Assembly: GCA_002408085.1 (NCBI GenBank)
Contig: DHQL01000011.1
Location: 186,001 to 250,000, forward strand
Length of the DNA stretch: 64,000 bases
Source of the DNA: Spirochaeta sp. UBA5339
Lineage (GTDB): Bacteria; Spirochaetota; Spirochaetia; DSM-2461
Direction of reading: 5' to 3'
Each line of letters starts with the position of its first letter. Positions within the stretch are counted from its first letter, which is position 1. The notes beneath the pieces are model-generated. The model did no database searches, was not told where the DNA came from, and saw nothing but the letters and a program-made list of their open reading frames with translations. The position numbers and the translations under genes are program-made. Shown one piece after another: positions 7,991 through 16,368 of the stretch.

Positions 7991-9157
7991 ATGACTGAAA
8001 CCGGAAAAGCAGCGGTCTGGAAGGGCCGTTATGATATCGAAGTCAGGGACCTTCCTGTCCCCGAAGTAAAGGACGACGGCCTTCTGATCAAAGTGAACGC
8101 CGCCGGTATCTGCGGCACAGACGGCCATCTGATCCATGACGATCCTCCCTACGAAGCCATCATGTGCCATGAGGTGACGGGAACCGTCGTCTCCATGGGC
8201 TCCCGGGCCAACGAAAGCCTGAATGTCTTCGGCGGGCCCCTGAAGGAGGGTGACAGGATAGTCCTCTACCCCTGGATCACCTGCGGAAAATGCCCCGGCT
8301 GTCTCTCCACACGCCCGGGAACCTGTACCGTCTGCGACAGCTCCTTTGTCTACGGTGTCCCCTACTCCCGCCTCGGCCTGGAAGGCGAGGAGACAATCAG
8401 CTCGGACATCTCGAACTGGCCCTACTTTATGGGAGGCTTTGCCGAGTACACCTATGTGTTCCCCGAAACCTATGTGTGGAAGGTTCCCGACTCCATGCCC
8501 TCGGAGATCGCCGTCCTCCTGGACCCCATGGCCGTTGCCATGAGGGCACTGGAACTGACCCTGACAGGCCCCGGAATTGCCGAAGCCGGACTGACCACCG
8601 ACTCCAGAGTGGCGGTAATCGGCTCGGGACAGGTAGGTGTTCTTTCCGCCCTTCTGGCCAAGGTAATGGGCGCCAGAGAGGTCATTATGATTGGAAGCCG
8701 TGAAACCAGGCTGAATTTGAGCCGCGAGATCGGACAGGCTGACCATGTTATCGACTACCACCAGTACAGCAGAGAAGAACGAATAGAAATGGTAAAGGAC
8801 CTCACCCACGGCGGAGCCGATGTGGTTCTGCAGTGTTCCAACAATGTGGACACCTTTATCGACGGCCTTGAGATGATGAGACGCATGGGAACCTACGTGG
8901 AAGTAGGCAATATGGTGAACCAGGGGAAAGAGGTCTCCTTCGACCCGGCCCGCCTTGTCTGCAGTAAACATGCACGGATTCTCGGCATGAGCGCCAACCA
9001 CCCGGGAGCCTTCAACAAGGCCTTCGGAATTCTGGAAAGACATGAAGAGTTGGGCCTTAAAAAGATGTTCACCCACAGTACAGACCTTAACGGATTATTA
9101 GCTGTTCTAAAGAAAATGAATGATCACGATTACCTGAAAGGGCTTGTGATCCCTTGA
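7991..9157 (+). CDS. Zinc-dependent medium-chain alcohol dehydrogenase
   Basis: A 388-residue MDR protein. Catalytic zinc ligands are in ICGTDGHL (Cys41) and CHEVTG (His60-Glu61); the structural zinc cysteines CGKCPGCLSTRPGTCTVC follow at about residues 97-114. The NAD(P) fold begins with VAVIGSGQVGVLSALLAK. An insertion between the structural zinc site and the fold is longer than in sorbitol or threonine dehydrogenase. It oxidises a polyol or secondary alcohol, substrate unknown. It stands alone with its own promoter and a terminator at 9250-9292; the embedded palindrome implies control by a dedicated repressor. Confidence 0.85.
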   Translation: MTETGKAAVWKGRYDIEVRDLPVPEVKDDGLLIKVNAAGICGTDGHLIHDDPPYEAIMCHEVTGTVVSMGSRANESLNVFGGPLKEGDRIVLYPWITCGKCPGCLSTRPGTCTVCDSSFVYGVPYSRLGLEGEETISSDISNWPYFMGGFAEYTYVFPETYVWKVPDSMPSEIAVLLDPMAVAMRALELTLTGPGIAEAGLTTDSRVAVIGSGQVGVLSALLAKVMGAREVIMIGSRETRLNLSREIGQADHVIDYHQYSREERIEMVKDLTHGGADVVLQCSNNVDTFIDGLEMMRRMGTYVEVGNMVNQGKEVSFDPARLVCSKHARILGMSANHPGAFNKAFGILERHEELGLKKMFTHSTDLNGLLAVLKKMNDHDYLKGLVIP

Positions 9158-9249
9158 CAGAAAAATGGTGTTAATTTTTTAATATTTTCCCCTTGTCAGG
9201 AATCAAATTCGGGCGCACAATAATTCATCCGGTTTCGATTCCCGGTAGT

Positions 9250-9292
9250 CTCCGTCGGTCCAGTTGATCCTTCCTGCCCGGCGGAGTTTTTT
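9250..9292 (+). terminator. Terminator of the alcohol dehydrogenase gene
   Basis: CTCCGTCGG pairs with CCGGCGGAG (9 bp, one G-T pair) across a 19-base loop and is followed by six T. A second GC-rich stretch (9311-9345) fills the rest of the gap to the convergent aldolase gene. Confidence 0.7.
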
Positions 9293-9354
9293 ATTTATAA
9301 GACCCTCTTGCAGGCCCGGAAGGCCCCGCCGGAGAGGCCTCTACCGACGCGGGA

Positions 9355-10242
9355 TTATGTTAAAGAAGCGTTATAAATCGACTGGATCGAACTTTCAAGG
9401 AGGGAATCAAAATCCCGGTCCGACTGCTGATAAGTCAATCCTTCGGAAAGGGCCCTTGAAAAACTGGCGATCAGACCATGATTCTGTGAAAGTTTCCTGT
9501 CGGCATCCTCTCTGGAGTATCCGCCGGACAGGGCGACTACACGTAGCACCTTCGGATGATTGATCAGAGGCAGATAGAGGTCGGTCACAGAGGGAATAGT
9601 AAGCTTCAGCATTACAGGAACATCCCCTTCCATCTGATCAAGCTTTTGAATCAGACTTTCCAGAAGCAGTTTTTCACATCTCTCTTTCTCTGAACTATGA
9701 ATATCAACTTCGGGTTCAATGATCGGTACAAGGCCGTGTTTCCTGATCTTTTCGGCAAGTTCAAACTGCTGATCCACAATTTTATCTATCCCCTTGAGGT
9801 TGTACTCCCTGATAACAGAGCGCATCTTAGTACCGAAGATATTTCTGTCCACTGCCCGGAGAAGCAGATCATCCAGATTAGGAATGGGCTTCATCATCTG
9901 TACTCCCTCATCAGGATCACTAAGCCCCTTATCGATTTTCAGGAAAGGAACAATACCCTTTTTATTCCAGAGGTAGTCAGCCGTATACTCTCCTTCAATC
10001 CGGCTGTCCATTGTCTTCTCAAAGAGTATCGCTCCCAGGATTTTGTAACTGGTAAATGAGGGGCTCTTTACAATCCTTGAACGCATTTCATGGACGAGTT
10101 CAAACATTTTTTCTTCAGAGTCATAGGCTTCCGGCTCTATTCCATAGGCTGATAAAGCCCTTGGCGTACTTCCGCCGCTTTGATCGAGTGCCGCAATAAA
10201 ACCTTTTCCGCCTTTCATTATCTCTAACTGCTTCTGATTCAT
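9355..10242 (-). CDS. fda: Fructose-bisphosphate aldolase class I
   Basis: About 295 residues. Visible signature: GKGFIAALDQSGGSTPRAL near the N-terminus, GIVPFLKIDKGL, the segment LVPIIEPEVDI and VMLKLTIPS containing the expected Schiff-base lysine, then VVALSGGYSREDA for phosphate binding. This is the bacterial class I enzyme known from Staphylococcus (fda), which cleaves fructose 1,6-bisphosphate to two triose phosphates without a metal. A longer frame begins at 10263, but GAGGAG lies inside it six bases before the ATG at 10242, which is chosen. The gene stands alone. Family call is firm. Confidence 0.9.
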   Translation of the reverse strand: MNQKQLEIMKGGKGFIAALDQSGGSTPRALSAYGIEPEAYDSEEKMFELVHEMRSRIVKSPSFTSYKILGAILFEKTMDSRIEGEYTADYLWNKKGIVPFLKIDKGLSDPDEGVQMMKPIPNLDDLLLRAVDRNIFGTKMRSVIREYNLKGIDKIVDQQFELAEKIRKHGLVPIIEPEVDIHSSEKERCEKLLLESLIQKLDQMEGDVPVMLKLTIPSVTDLYLPLINHPKVLRVVALSGGYSREDADRKLSQNHGLIASFSRALSEGLTYQQSDRDFDSLLESSIQSIYNASLT

Positions 10243-10439
10243 AGATATCTCCTCAGGATTCATCCAATACAGAATTACGAAAATACAGCTCCCCCGGGAT
10301 ATCTGTATCCTGAAAACAATTCACATTTCTCTATATTCAATTTACTATATAGATCTTCTGAGGTAAAGAAATTTATCAAATAAGAAGAGGCAGACAGTTT
10401 AAATGACTGCAATTGGAACTATCCGTCAGGCTGCTGAAA

Positions 10440-10964
10440 TCAGCCCAAAAGGTCCTTAACAAGGGCGTCAATATCATCCTGGGTGGCGTCATCTTTTCTT
10501 TCAAAAGCAATTTCCTGATTCGCGGCCTTAAGTTTCCTCAGGAGGCTGAAGATAATCATCATCAGGACCTTGTTTCCGTCCCTGGGGAAGACCTTGATAA
10601 AGTTGAGCATCTTATCACGGGTAATCATCACCACATCGGTCTCTTCAGCGCAGATAATATTGGCGGTGCGGGGCACCTTGATAAACATACCGGCCTCCCC
10701 GAGGATGTCTCCCTTGCCAAGGGTGCTTACATAGCTCTCCCCTCCATCGGAGGAGCGGTTTACCGTCACCTTTACGCTCCCTTTAAGTATGCTGCAGAAG
10801 GACTGGTTCAAATCTCCCTGCTCTATTATCATCTCCCCCTCTTCAAAACGGAGGACCTCCGACAGTTCCAGCAGGTTCAGAACCCGCTGGTCCTCCAGAA
10901 AACGGAAGGGAAGAAGGGTCTTGATATCATCTATGGAATATTCATGGGAATGAAGCTCGATCAT
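10440..10964 (-). CDS. Cyclic nucleotide-binding domain protein
   Basis: About 174 residues. The central part (about 30-145) is a cNMP-binding beta-barrel: EVLRFEEGEMIIEQGD, FCSILKGSVKV, LGKGDILGEAGMF and RTANIICAEETDVVMI. The phosphate-binding cassette GEAGMFIKVPRTA keeps the Arg of true binders. No DNA-binding domain follows; the C-terminus is a short helix, so it may act by protein contact. AAGGAG lies seven bases before the ATG at 10964; an upstream ATG at 10997 has no ribosome site. It is divergent from the diiron-GGDEF gene, which suggests nucleotide signalling, though cAMP versus c-di-GMP cannot be decided. Confidence 0.82.
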   Translation of the reverse strand: MIELHSHEYSIDDIKTLLPFRFLEDQRVLNLLELSEVLRFEEGEMIIEQGDLNQSFCSILKGSVKVTVNRSSDGGESYVSTLGKGDILGEAGMFIKVPRTANIICAEETDVVMITRDKMLNFIKVFPRDGNKVLMMIIFSLLRKLKAANQEIAFERKDDATQDDIDALVKDLLG

Positions 10965-11143
10965 GGGGTATCTCCTTGGCTTATCCTTTTCGGACAATAT
11001 AGCGCAAATAGCAGAGCATACTTGAATTTTAACAGTTTTCAGGCGCTATTTCTAATAAAGATCTAAATGATATGCAGGAAGCAGTCAATGAAAGGATAAT
11101 TTTCCTTCTGTTAATACCAAACTCCATGCACTAAAATTGAAAT

Positions 11144-12868
11144 ATGATGAAGATAAATCCCGACAAAGCCCTGAAGATCACCGACCGTATCTGGTGGGTG
11201 GGACACTATCTGGAGGGAGATCAGTTTCAGTGTCATTGCTACCTGATAGAAAACGGTGATGAATCAATTCTCTTCGATCCCGGTTCCCGTCTCACCTTCC
11301 CCCAGACCTTCCGTAAAATTGAAGAGATTATTCCTTTTTCAAAGATCAAATACTTTGTGGTTCACCATCAGGACCCGGATATTACCGGAGCCCTGGATAT
11401 TATCGACAGTCTTGTCATCCGGGAGGATGCCCGGATCATCAGCCACTGGCGGGCAATTGCCCTCTTGAAGCACCTGGATCTGAAGCTGCCTATATCCTGT
11501 GTGGAGGAGATGAACTGGACCCTGCAGGCTGAAGGGCGGAAACTGCAGTTTATCTTCACCCCCTACCTCCACTTTCCCGGAGCCTTCTGTACCTATGATC
11601 CAGCCACAGGAGTGCTCTTTTCAAGCGACATACTGGGAGGATTTACCGAAGGATTCTCCCTCTTTGCCGAGGATGAAAACTACTTTGAGTCTGTGAAGAT
11701 GTTTCATGAACACTATATGCCCTCTCGGGAGATCCTCGCCTTTGCCATGAACAAGTTCCAGCAGCTCCCCCTGAAGTACATCCTGCCCCAGCACGGTTCC
11801 ATCATCCGTGAAAAGCTGATTCCCTTCTTTCTGCAGCAGCTCAAGGATCTGGACTGCGGCCTCTATATGCTGACCCAGACCAGCACCGAGATACAGAAGC
11901 TCTCACTGCTCAACAAGTTTATGAACGACTTTATGCAGACCCTGATCTTCCATAAACACTTCGACACCACTGCCAAACAGCTGCTGGAACATATCCGCAG
12001 CATAATACCCGCCTGCTGCCTGAAGTTCCTTGTAAAGAAAGATGAGACTGGCTGGCGGCTGCTTGAGGAGAAGAACCGTTACCGCGGAGTAGAGTACAAA
12101 CCTGACAAAACACTCCAGTCCATGTTCAGCTGCGACAAAAGCCTCCTGGAACTGAATGAGAAGAAGGGGGGTAACTCCATTATTCTCCCACTGAAGCAGA
12201 TGGAAACCGGAACTGTTTTTGCTTTGGCCATGATAGGGATGAGAGAGACCATCACCATGGATTCGGAGACTGAATCGATTCTGATGACCATCGCCAATCC
12301 TCTCTGCATCGCTCTGGAGCGGGAGCTGATCCAACAGCAGATCGATAACGAGAAGCAGGCCTTCTATGAGATGTCTATCAAGGACACCCTGACGGGTCTC
12401 TACAACAGAACCTATATGAACGAAACCCTGCCCCGCCTCTTCTCCCATCACGACAGAGGCGTAATCCGGGGCATTGGCCTTCTGATGCTTGACCTGGACC
12501 ACTTCAAGGCTGTTAACGACACCTTCGGTCACAATGTGGGTGATATCGTTCTTAAGAAGGTAGCCATAACAATTCATGAGACCCTGAGGGACGGGGATAT
12601 CGCCGTCCGTGTGGGAGGCGAGGAGTTCGCCGTCATTTTTATTATGGATGAGAAGGACGGAAGCGACTTCTGTACAGAACGGATAAGAAAGGCCGTTGAG
12701 GAGATCGACTTCTCTGAGCATATGGGAAAGAAGAACCAGACCATCAGCGGCGGCCTGGCCCTGAGAAAGAAAAACGAGTCAGTGGATGAGCTCTTCTCCC
12801 GGGCAGACAACTGCCTCTACTCAGCCAAGCGGGAAGGCCGGAACCGGATCACCCAGTGTCCTTCCTGA
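11144..12868 (+). CDS. Diiron (ODP-like) metallo-beta-lactamase domain fused to GGDEF diguanylate cyclase
   Basis: A 574-residue cytoplasmic protein. Residues 1-240 form a metallo-beta-lactamase fold of the flavodiiron/ODP type: metal ligands in VVHHQDPDITG (74-79), YLHFPGAF (about 142), SSDILGG (about 161) and LPQHGS (about 217). A middle region (260-395) looks GAF-like. A GGDEF domain fills 410-574 with an intact active site GGEEF at about 491. In Treponema a related diiron protein binds oxygen for chemotaxis; here the likely output is c-di-GMP made in response to oxygen or redox state. No clear ribosome site is seen. Domain calls are firm, the ligand is inference. Confidence 0.88.
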   Translation: MMKINPDKALKITDRIWWVGHYLEGDQFQCHCYLIENGDESILFDPGSRLTFPQTFRKIEEIIPFSKIKYFVVHHQDPDITGALDIIDSLVIREDARIISHWRAIALLKHLDLKLPISCVEEMNWTLQAEGRKLQFIFTPYLHFPGAFCTYDPATGVLFSSDILGGFTEGFSLFAEDENYFESVKMFHEHYMPSREILAFAMNKFQQLPLKYILPQHGSIIREKLIPFFLQQLKDLDCGLYMLTQTSTEIQKLSLLNKFMNDFMQTLIFHKHFDTTAKQLLEHIRSIIPACCLKFLVKKDETGWRLLEEKNRYRGVEYKPDKTLQSMFSCDKSLLELNEKKGGNSIILPLKQMETGTVFALAMIGMRETITMDSETESILMTIANPLCIALERELIQQQIDNEKQAFYEMSIKDTLTGLYNRTYMNETLPRLFSHHDRGVIRGIGLLMLDLDHFKAVNDTFGHNVGDIVLKKVAITIHETLRDGDIAVRVGGEEFAVIFIMDEKDGSDFCTERIRKAVEEIDFSEHMGKKNQTISGGLALRKKNESVDELFSRADNCLYSAKREGRNRITQCPS

Positions 12869-13043
12869 AGAATTAGTAAACAAATAATCAAAAAATCCAC
12901 CTTTAATAATGATCAATGTTCATATATAATAGTGATAATTAAGTTCTGGAAATAAAGGTAATTTTTCTTGAACCAGCATCAGTCTTATATGCAAATACCC
13001 TTAGCATATTTAAGCGGATATTCTAAAATTATTGGGAGATTTC

Positions 13044-13667
13044 ATGAAAACTAAAACACTTATCACTGCTGTATTTTTAGTAAGCTTTTTGAGTAGCTGT
13101 GCATCCTTCGGAATCTTGACGAAGCCTAAAAGTGAAGAGAGTAGTCTTATATATGGCTATATAGACAAAGTAACGGAAGTTAATTACTACAAAAAGAATT
13201 ACATCTATGCCATGAAATGGGAGAAAGCTGAAGAGATTGCTGCATTACAGAATAAAGTTTCAGAAACCGGAGAATGGTATCTTTTGAACCGGGAATTATC
13301 GGATAATCCATTTATTTTTATGAATGGCAACAGTGGTGTGTTTGCCATTCCGGTACATGAGCCAGGAGAGTACTATATCTGCAGTGTGGCTCTTGAATAT
13401 CCAAGGAGCCCCTCTGTACTTGTAACTGAGCACTTTCCAATTTCACCCTATGAATCAAAGGACAATGTTCTGAATCTTAAAGGCGGGGATATGCAGTACT
13501 GGGGAGCTGTTGAGTTCACTTTGACAGAAGATCCAAGAACTTCACAAATACTGCCACACCCGACCATGACAAAAGAAGAAGTATTGGATTTACTTGAAAA
13601 AGAACTAGAAGGTTCTGGTTGGGAAGACTGGATTGAAGCAGAGAAAAACAGACTTCAAATCAATTAG
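13044..13667 (+). CDS. Hypothetical lipoprotein
   Basis: About 207 residues with a lipoprotein signal peptide MKTKTLITAVFLVSFLSSCA, the cysteine at residue 20 being the lipid site. GGGAG lies just before this ATG; an ATG 12 bases upstream is less likely. The mature part is mixed beta/alpha with no family recognised; a Gly-Asn-Ser stretch and PVHEPGEYYICSVA suggest a beta-sandwich. It follows the diiron-GGDEF gene by 175 bp of AT-rich sequence and ends at a strong terminator. Function unknown. Confidence 0.75.
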   Translation: MKTKTLITAVFLVSFLSSCASFGILTKPKSEESSLIYGYIDKVTEVNYYKKNYIYAMKWEKAEEIAALQNKVSETGEWYLLNRELSDNPFIFMNGNSGVFAIPVHEPGEYYICSVALEYPRSPSVLVTEHFPISPYESKDNVLNLKGGDMQYWGAVEFTLTEDPRTSQILPHPTMTKEEVLDLLEKELEGSGWEDWIEAEKNRLQIN

Positions 13668-13703
13668 TAATCCATCAGAGTATCTCTGATTAATCAAAAT
13701 AAA

Positions 13704-13739
13704 GGGGCTGAACTCAACTATTGAGACAGCCCCTTTTTT
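13704..13739 (+). terminator. Terminator between lipoprotein and kbaZ-like genes
   Basis: GGGGCTG and CAGCCCC enclose an inner CTCAA-CTA-TTGAG stem and are followed by six T. It ends the lipoprotein transcript and may also serve the convergent polyol operon. Confidence 0.85.
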
Positions 13740-13751
13740 ACCGGAAAGCAA

Positions 13752-15065
13752 TCAGCTACCAAACCCGCAGGCCCGGGCATAGATCCCCGCCACATCCCGA
13801 ATCCGGCTTAAGATAAGATCCTCGGCAGTCAGCTTGATCTGTCCCTCCTGCACGGCGTTGTACTGGTTGGGCATATACTGACTGAGGAGGCTGAGAGACA
13901 GCCCCTTCTCATTAAGGTTCTTCTTCAGCTTCTCCACCGAGGCGGTGAGGTTCCTGTCGGGCCAGTAGTAGCGGCTCCTGTCGCTGAAGCTGTACTTCCG
14001 CTTGAAAAACTGCTGCGCCTCGTCTCCGGGGTAGTACTTCTGCCAGTACCCGGGGTTGTCCATCATTGTCTTTTCAAGGGTGTCCCGAAGTCCTGAGAGT
14101 TCCACACCTGTCCCGGAAAGAAGCTCCTTCTCCATATCCTCAAGAGCAAAGAGGGCCTCCCTGTAGGCGAAGGTGAGCCAGGGGCCGACCTTAAGGATGC
14201 AGTAGTGGTCCTTTACCAGCTGGGTGAGGCCTGACTCGCTCTGGTAATCGGTGGAGTGGGCCTCGTAGACAAACTGGGGGTCCTTTTCGATCATGGCGCT
14301 GAGGTCTGCAGCGGCGCTGCTGTTGTAGTGGAAGACCTGGTCATCACCGAACTCAACACCCGGCTGTACCACAAGGGCGATAACCCGTTTCCAGGCCTCC
14401 TGCTGTCCTGCGGTGTCAAAGGCGGCTTTGGTCACGGCCATGGTGTTCTTTGCATTGGAGGCGGGAGTGGGTGTGACGGTCTCCTCTTCCTCCTGGGCAC
14501 CGCCGGGGATGGGGACTTCCGTACCGATAACATAGATGATGTCGGACTCGCCGCCGAAGGCTTCCTTGTAGCTTGCCTCTGCCACGGCGCAGAGCTCGGC
14601 TGCCCGGCTGGAGACGATCTCGTCGGCCAGGGGCTGATGGCGGTCGCCCTCATCGTCGGCGCAGTACATGGAGGCATCCAGATGGATCTTCTTGTATCCC
14701 GCCTTGACGTAGGCTGCCACAAGATCCCGGGCCTTGGCCATGGCATCGGCGGCAGGCTCCTTCTGCCAGGCGTTGGGTCCCAGGTGGTCTCCGCCGAGGA
14801 GGACCTTTTCAAAGGGGAAGTCCATCTGGGATGCCAGGCCTTTGACATACTCCACAAACTCCGCGGGAACCATGCCGGTATAGCCGCCGAACTGGTCCAC
14901 CTGGTTGCTGGTGGATTCGATCAGGACTATGGAGCCGTCCGTTTTGGCCTGAAGCATGCAGGCCTTGATGACATCGGCGTGGGCGGAACAGACCGAGTAG
15001 AGTCCGGTCCCCTTCCCTGCCTTGTTATCCTTCATAAGCTTTAAAAACTCGCTTGTAGCTGACAT
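13752..15065 (-). CDS. kbaZ: KbaZ/GatZ-like protein (tagatose-bisphosphate aldolase subunit or tagatose-6-P 4-epimerase)
   Basis: About 437 residues. Motifs: GLYSVCSAHADVIKACMLQA, VLIESTSNQVDQFGGYTGM, LLGGDHLGPNAWQ, KIHLDASMYCADDE and VGPWLTFAYREALFAL, all typical of GatZ/KbaZ. These proteins were first described as non-catalytic partners of tagatose-bisphosphate aldolase, but relatives encoded with FGGY kinases have been reported to be D-tagatose-6-phosphate 4-epimerases. No aldolase partner (KbaY/GatY) is nearby, which favours the epimerase role, giving fructose 6-phosphate. AAGGAG precedes the ATG at 15065; a longer frame upstream has none. Last gene of the polyol operon. Confidence 0.85.
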   Translation of the reverse strand: MSATSEFLKLMKDNKAGKGTGLYSVCSAHADVIKACMLQAKTDGSIVLIESTSNQVDQFGGYTGMVPAEFVEYVKGLASQMDFPFEKVLLGGDHLGPNAWQKEPAADAMAKARDLVAAYVKAGYKKIHLDASMYCADDEGDRHQPLADEIVSSRAAELCAVAEASYKEAFGGESDIIYVIGTEVPIPGGAQEEEETVTPTPASNAKNTMAVTKAAFDTAGQQEAWKRVIALVVQPGVEFGDDQVFHYNSSAAADLSAMIEKDPQFVYEAHSTDYQSESGLTQLVKDHYCILKVGPWLTFAYREALFALEDMEKELLSGTGVELSGLRDTLEKTMMDNPGYWQKYYPGDEAQQFFKRKYSFSDRSRYYWPDRNLTASVEKLKKNLNEKGLSLSLLSQYMPNQYNAVQEGQIKLTAEDLILSRIRDVAGIYARACGFGS

Positions 15066-15231
15066 TTTCAATTTCTCCTTATATTCATAGAGTAGCCCCG
15101 GTCCGGCAGCTGAAAGCACCGGGGATGGGAGCGGCACTGCCCCGTCCCGGCCGGCGACTAGCCGGAAGAGAGGGACGGATCAGGCAGTATGAGCGGACAG
15201 CCCCATAGGGCGCCCGCAAAAACAATCAAAA
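15066..15231 (-). other. GC-rich structured spacer in the polyol operon
   Basis: This 166-bp gap between gatD-like and kbaZ-like genes is richer in GC than the gaps elsewhere and contains hairpins such as CCGGC-GACTA-GCCGG (15151-15165) and a stem around 15119-15147. Similar GC-rich hairpins occur in the other two gaps of the operon (16339-16351 and 17900-17930). They may be RNA processing or stability elements. No coding potential is seen. Confidence 0.4.
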
Positions 15232-16278
15232 TTACTTTTCACAATCAAAGAGGATCTTGCCCTTTACGGCGCCGGGTACCAGGAGGTCGGCGATGGCCTC
15301 GGAGGCGCGGCTTAAGGGGATTATCCGGTCGATCAGTTTTTCGGTATTCACCAGGTCCTTGCTGAAGAGGTAGTTAGCCATCTCCCACTCCCGGCCGGGG
15401 AAGGGGGCGGAGTAGTTCATCCAGCTTCCTGTGACCCAGAGCTCCTTGCGGTTGATGTATTCGAACTCCGCAGGCTGGAGGGTGACAGGCTTGTGGGGGG
15501 TTCCGATAAACATGACGGTCCCCTTGGGGGCGGCCAGTTCCATACAGAGGATTTCGGTGACCGGGACTCCGCCGGTTTCGAGGCAGACTTCGTAGCCGAT
15601 GCCGTCGGTGAAGGCCATGGCCTCGTCCTTGAATCCCTCTTTCAGGGTGTTCAGGCAGAGGTCGGCGCCCAGCTCTTTTGCCAGTTCCAGGCGGTTGTCG
15701 TCAATATCGAAGACGGTGACTTTCCGGGCGCCCATGGCTCTGACGCACTGGAGGGTGAGGAGGCCGATGGTTCCCATTCCGGTGATGGCCACATCCTTTC
15801 CGCCTTCAAACTTCATGATGTTCAGGGCGTGGAGGGCCACGGTGATGGGCTCGAAGAAGGCTCCCTCGGTGTAGCTGACGCTGTCGGGGAGGACCACGGT
15901 GTTCTGCCAGGGCATGGCCACGTACTCGGCCCAGCCCCCCTGGATGCGGCTTCCGATAAACTTATAGCCCTTGGAGAGGGAGTAGTTCCCCTTCTGGCTC
16001 TGGGGGTCGGTCATGTCGGGGATAAGGGGAACACAGGCGATGCGGTCGCCCACGGCTCTCTTGTCGACGCCCTCTCCCAGCTCGATGATCTCTCCTGAGA
16101 ACTCATGTCCCAGAACGATGGGATAGAAGTGGGCACCCTTATGGATGGTCCGGGGGATGTCGGAACCGCAGAGGCCCGACTCCTTTACCTTGACGAGGAC
16201 TTCGCCGGGGCCGGCCTTGGGACTCTCCCAGTCCTCGTATCTTATGTCGTTGTCGCCGTATAGTACTGCTGCTTTCAT
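15232..16278 (-). CDS. GatD-like polyol dehydrogenase lacking the structural zinc cysteines
   Basis: A 348-residue MDR dehydrogenase that follows E. coli GatD (galactitol-1-phosphate 5-dehydrogenase) through SGLCGSDIPR, FYPIVLGHEFSGEI, CVPLIP, FIGSR, GGWAEY and VTGSWMNYSAPFPG. Catalytic zinc ligands Cys37, His58 and Glu59 are present. The lobe that normally binds structural zinc keeps its length, but all four cysteines are replaced (Asp88, Asp91, Ser94, Ser102 by alignment to GatD). NAD fold: ITGMGTIGLLTLQ. Good GAAGGAG site. With the kinase and KbaZ-like gene it probably oxidises a hexitol or hexitol phosphate to the tagatose form. Substrate is inference. Confidence 0.83.
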   Translation of the reverse strand: MKAAVLYGDNDIRYEDWESPKAGPGEVLVKVKESGLCGSDIPRTIHKGAHFYPIVLGHEFSGEIIELGEGVDKRAVGDRIACVPLIPDMTDPQSQKGNYSLSKGYKFIGSRIQGGWAEYVAMPWQNTVVLPDSVSYTEGAFFEPITVALHALNIMKFEGGKDVAITGMGTIGLLTLQCVRAMGARKVTVFDIDDNRLELAKELGADLCLNTLKEGFKDEAMAFTDGIGYEVCLETGGVPVTEILCMELAAPKGTVMFIGTPHKPVTLQPAEFEYINRKELWVTGSWMNYSAPFPGREWEMANYLFSKDLVNTEKLIDRIIPLSRASEAIADLLVPGAVKGKILFDCEK

Positions 16279-16368
16279 CTTGTCTCCTTCTTATATACCA
16301 GGATACACCGGGTATTGATCACACCTCACCGCAGAGCAGGGGATGATCCCCCGCGCAGGCAGGAGGGA

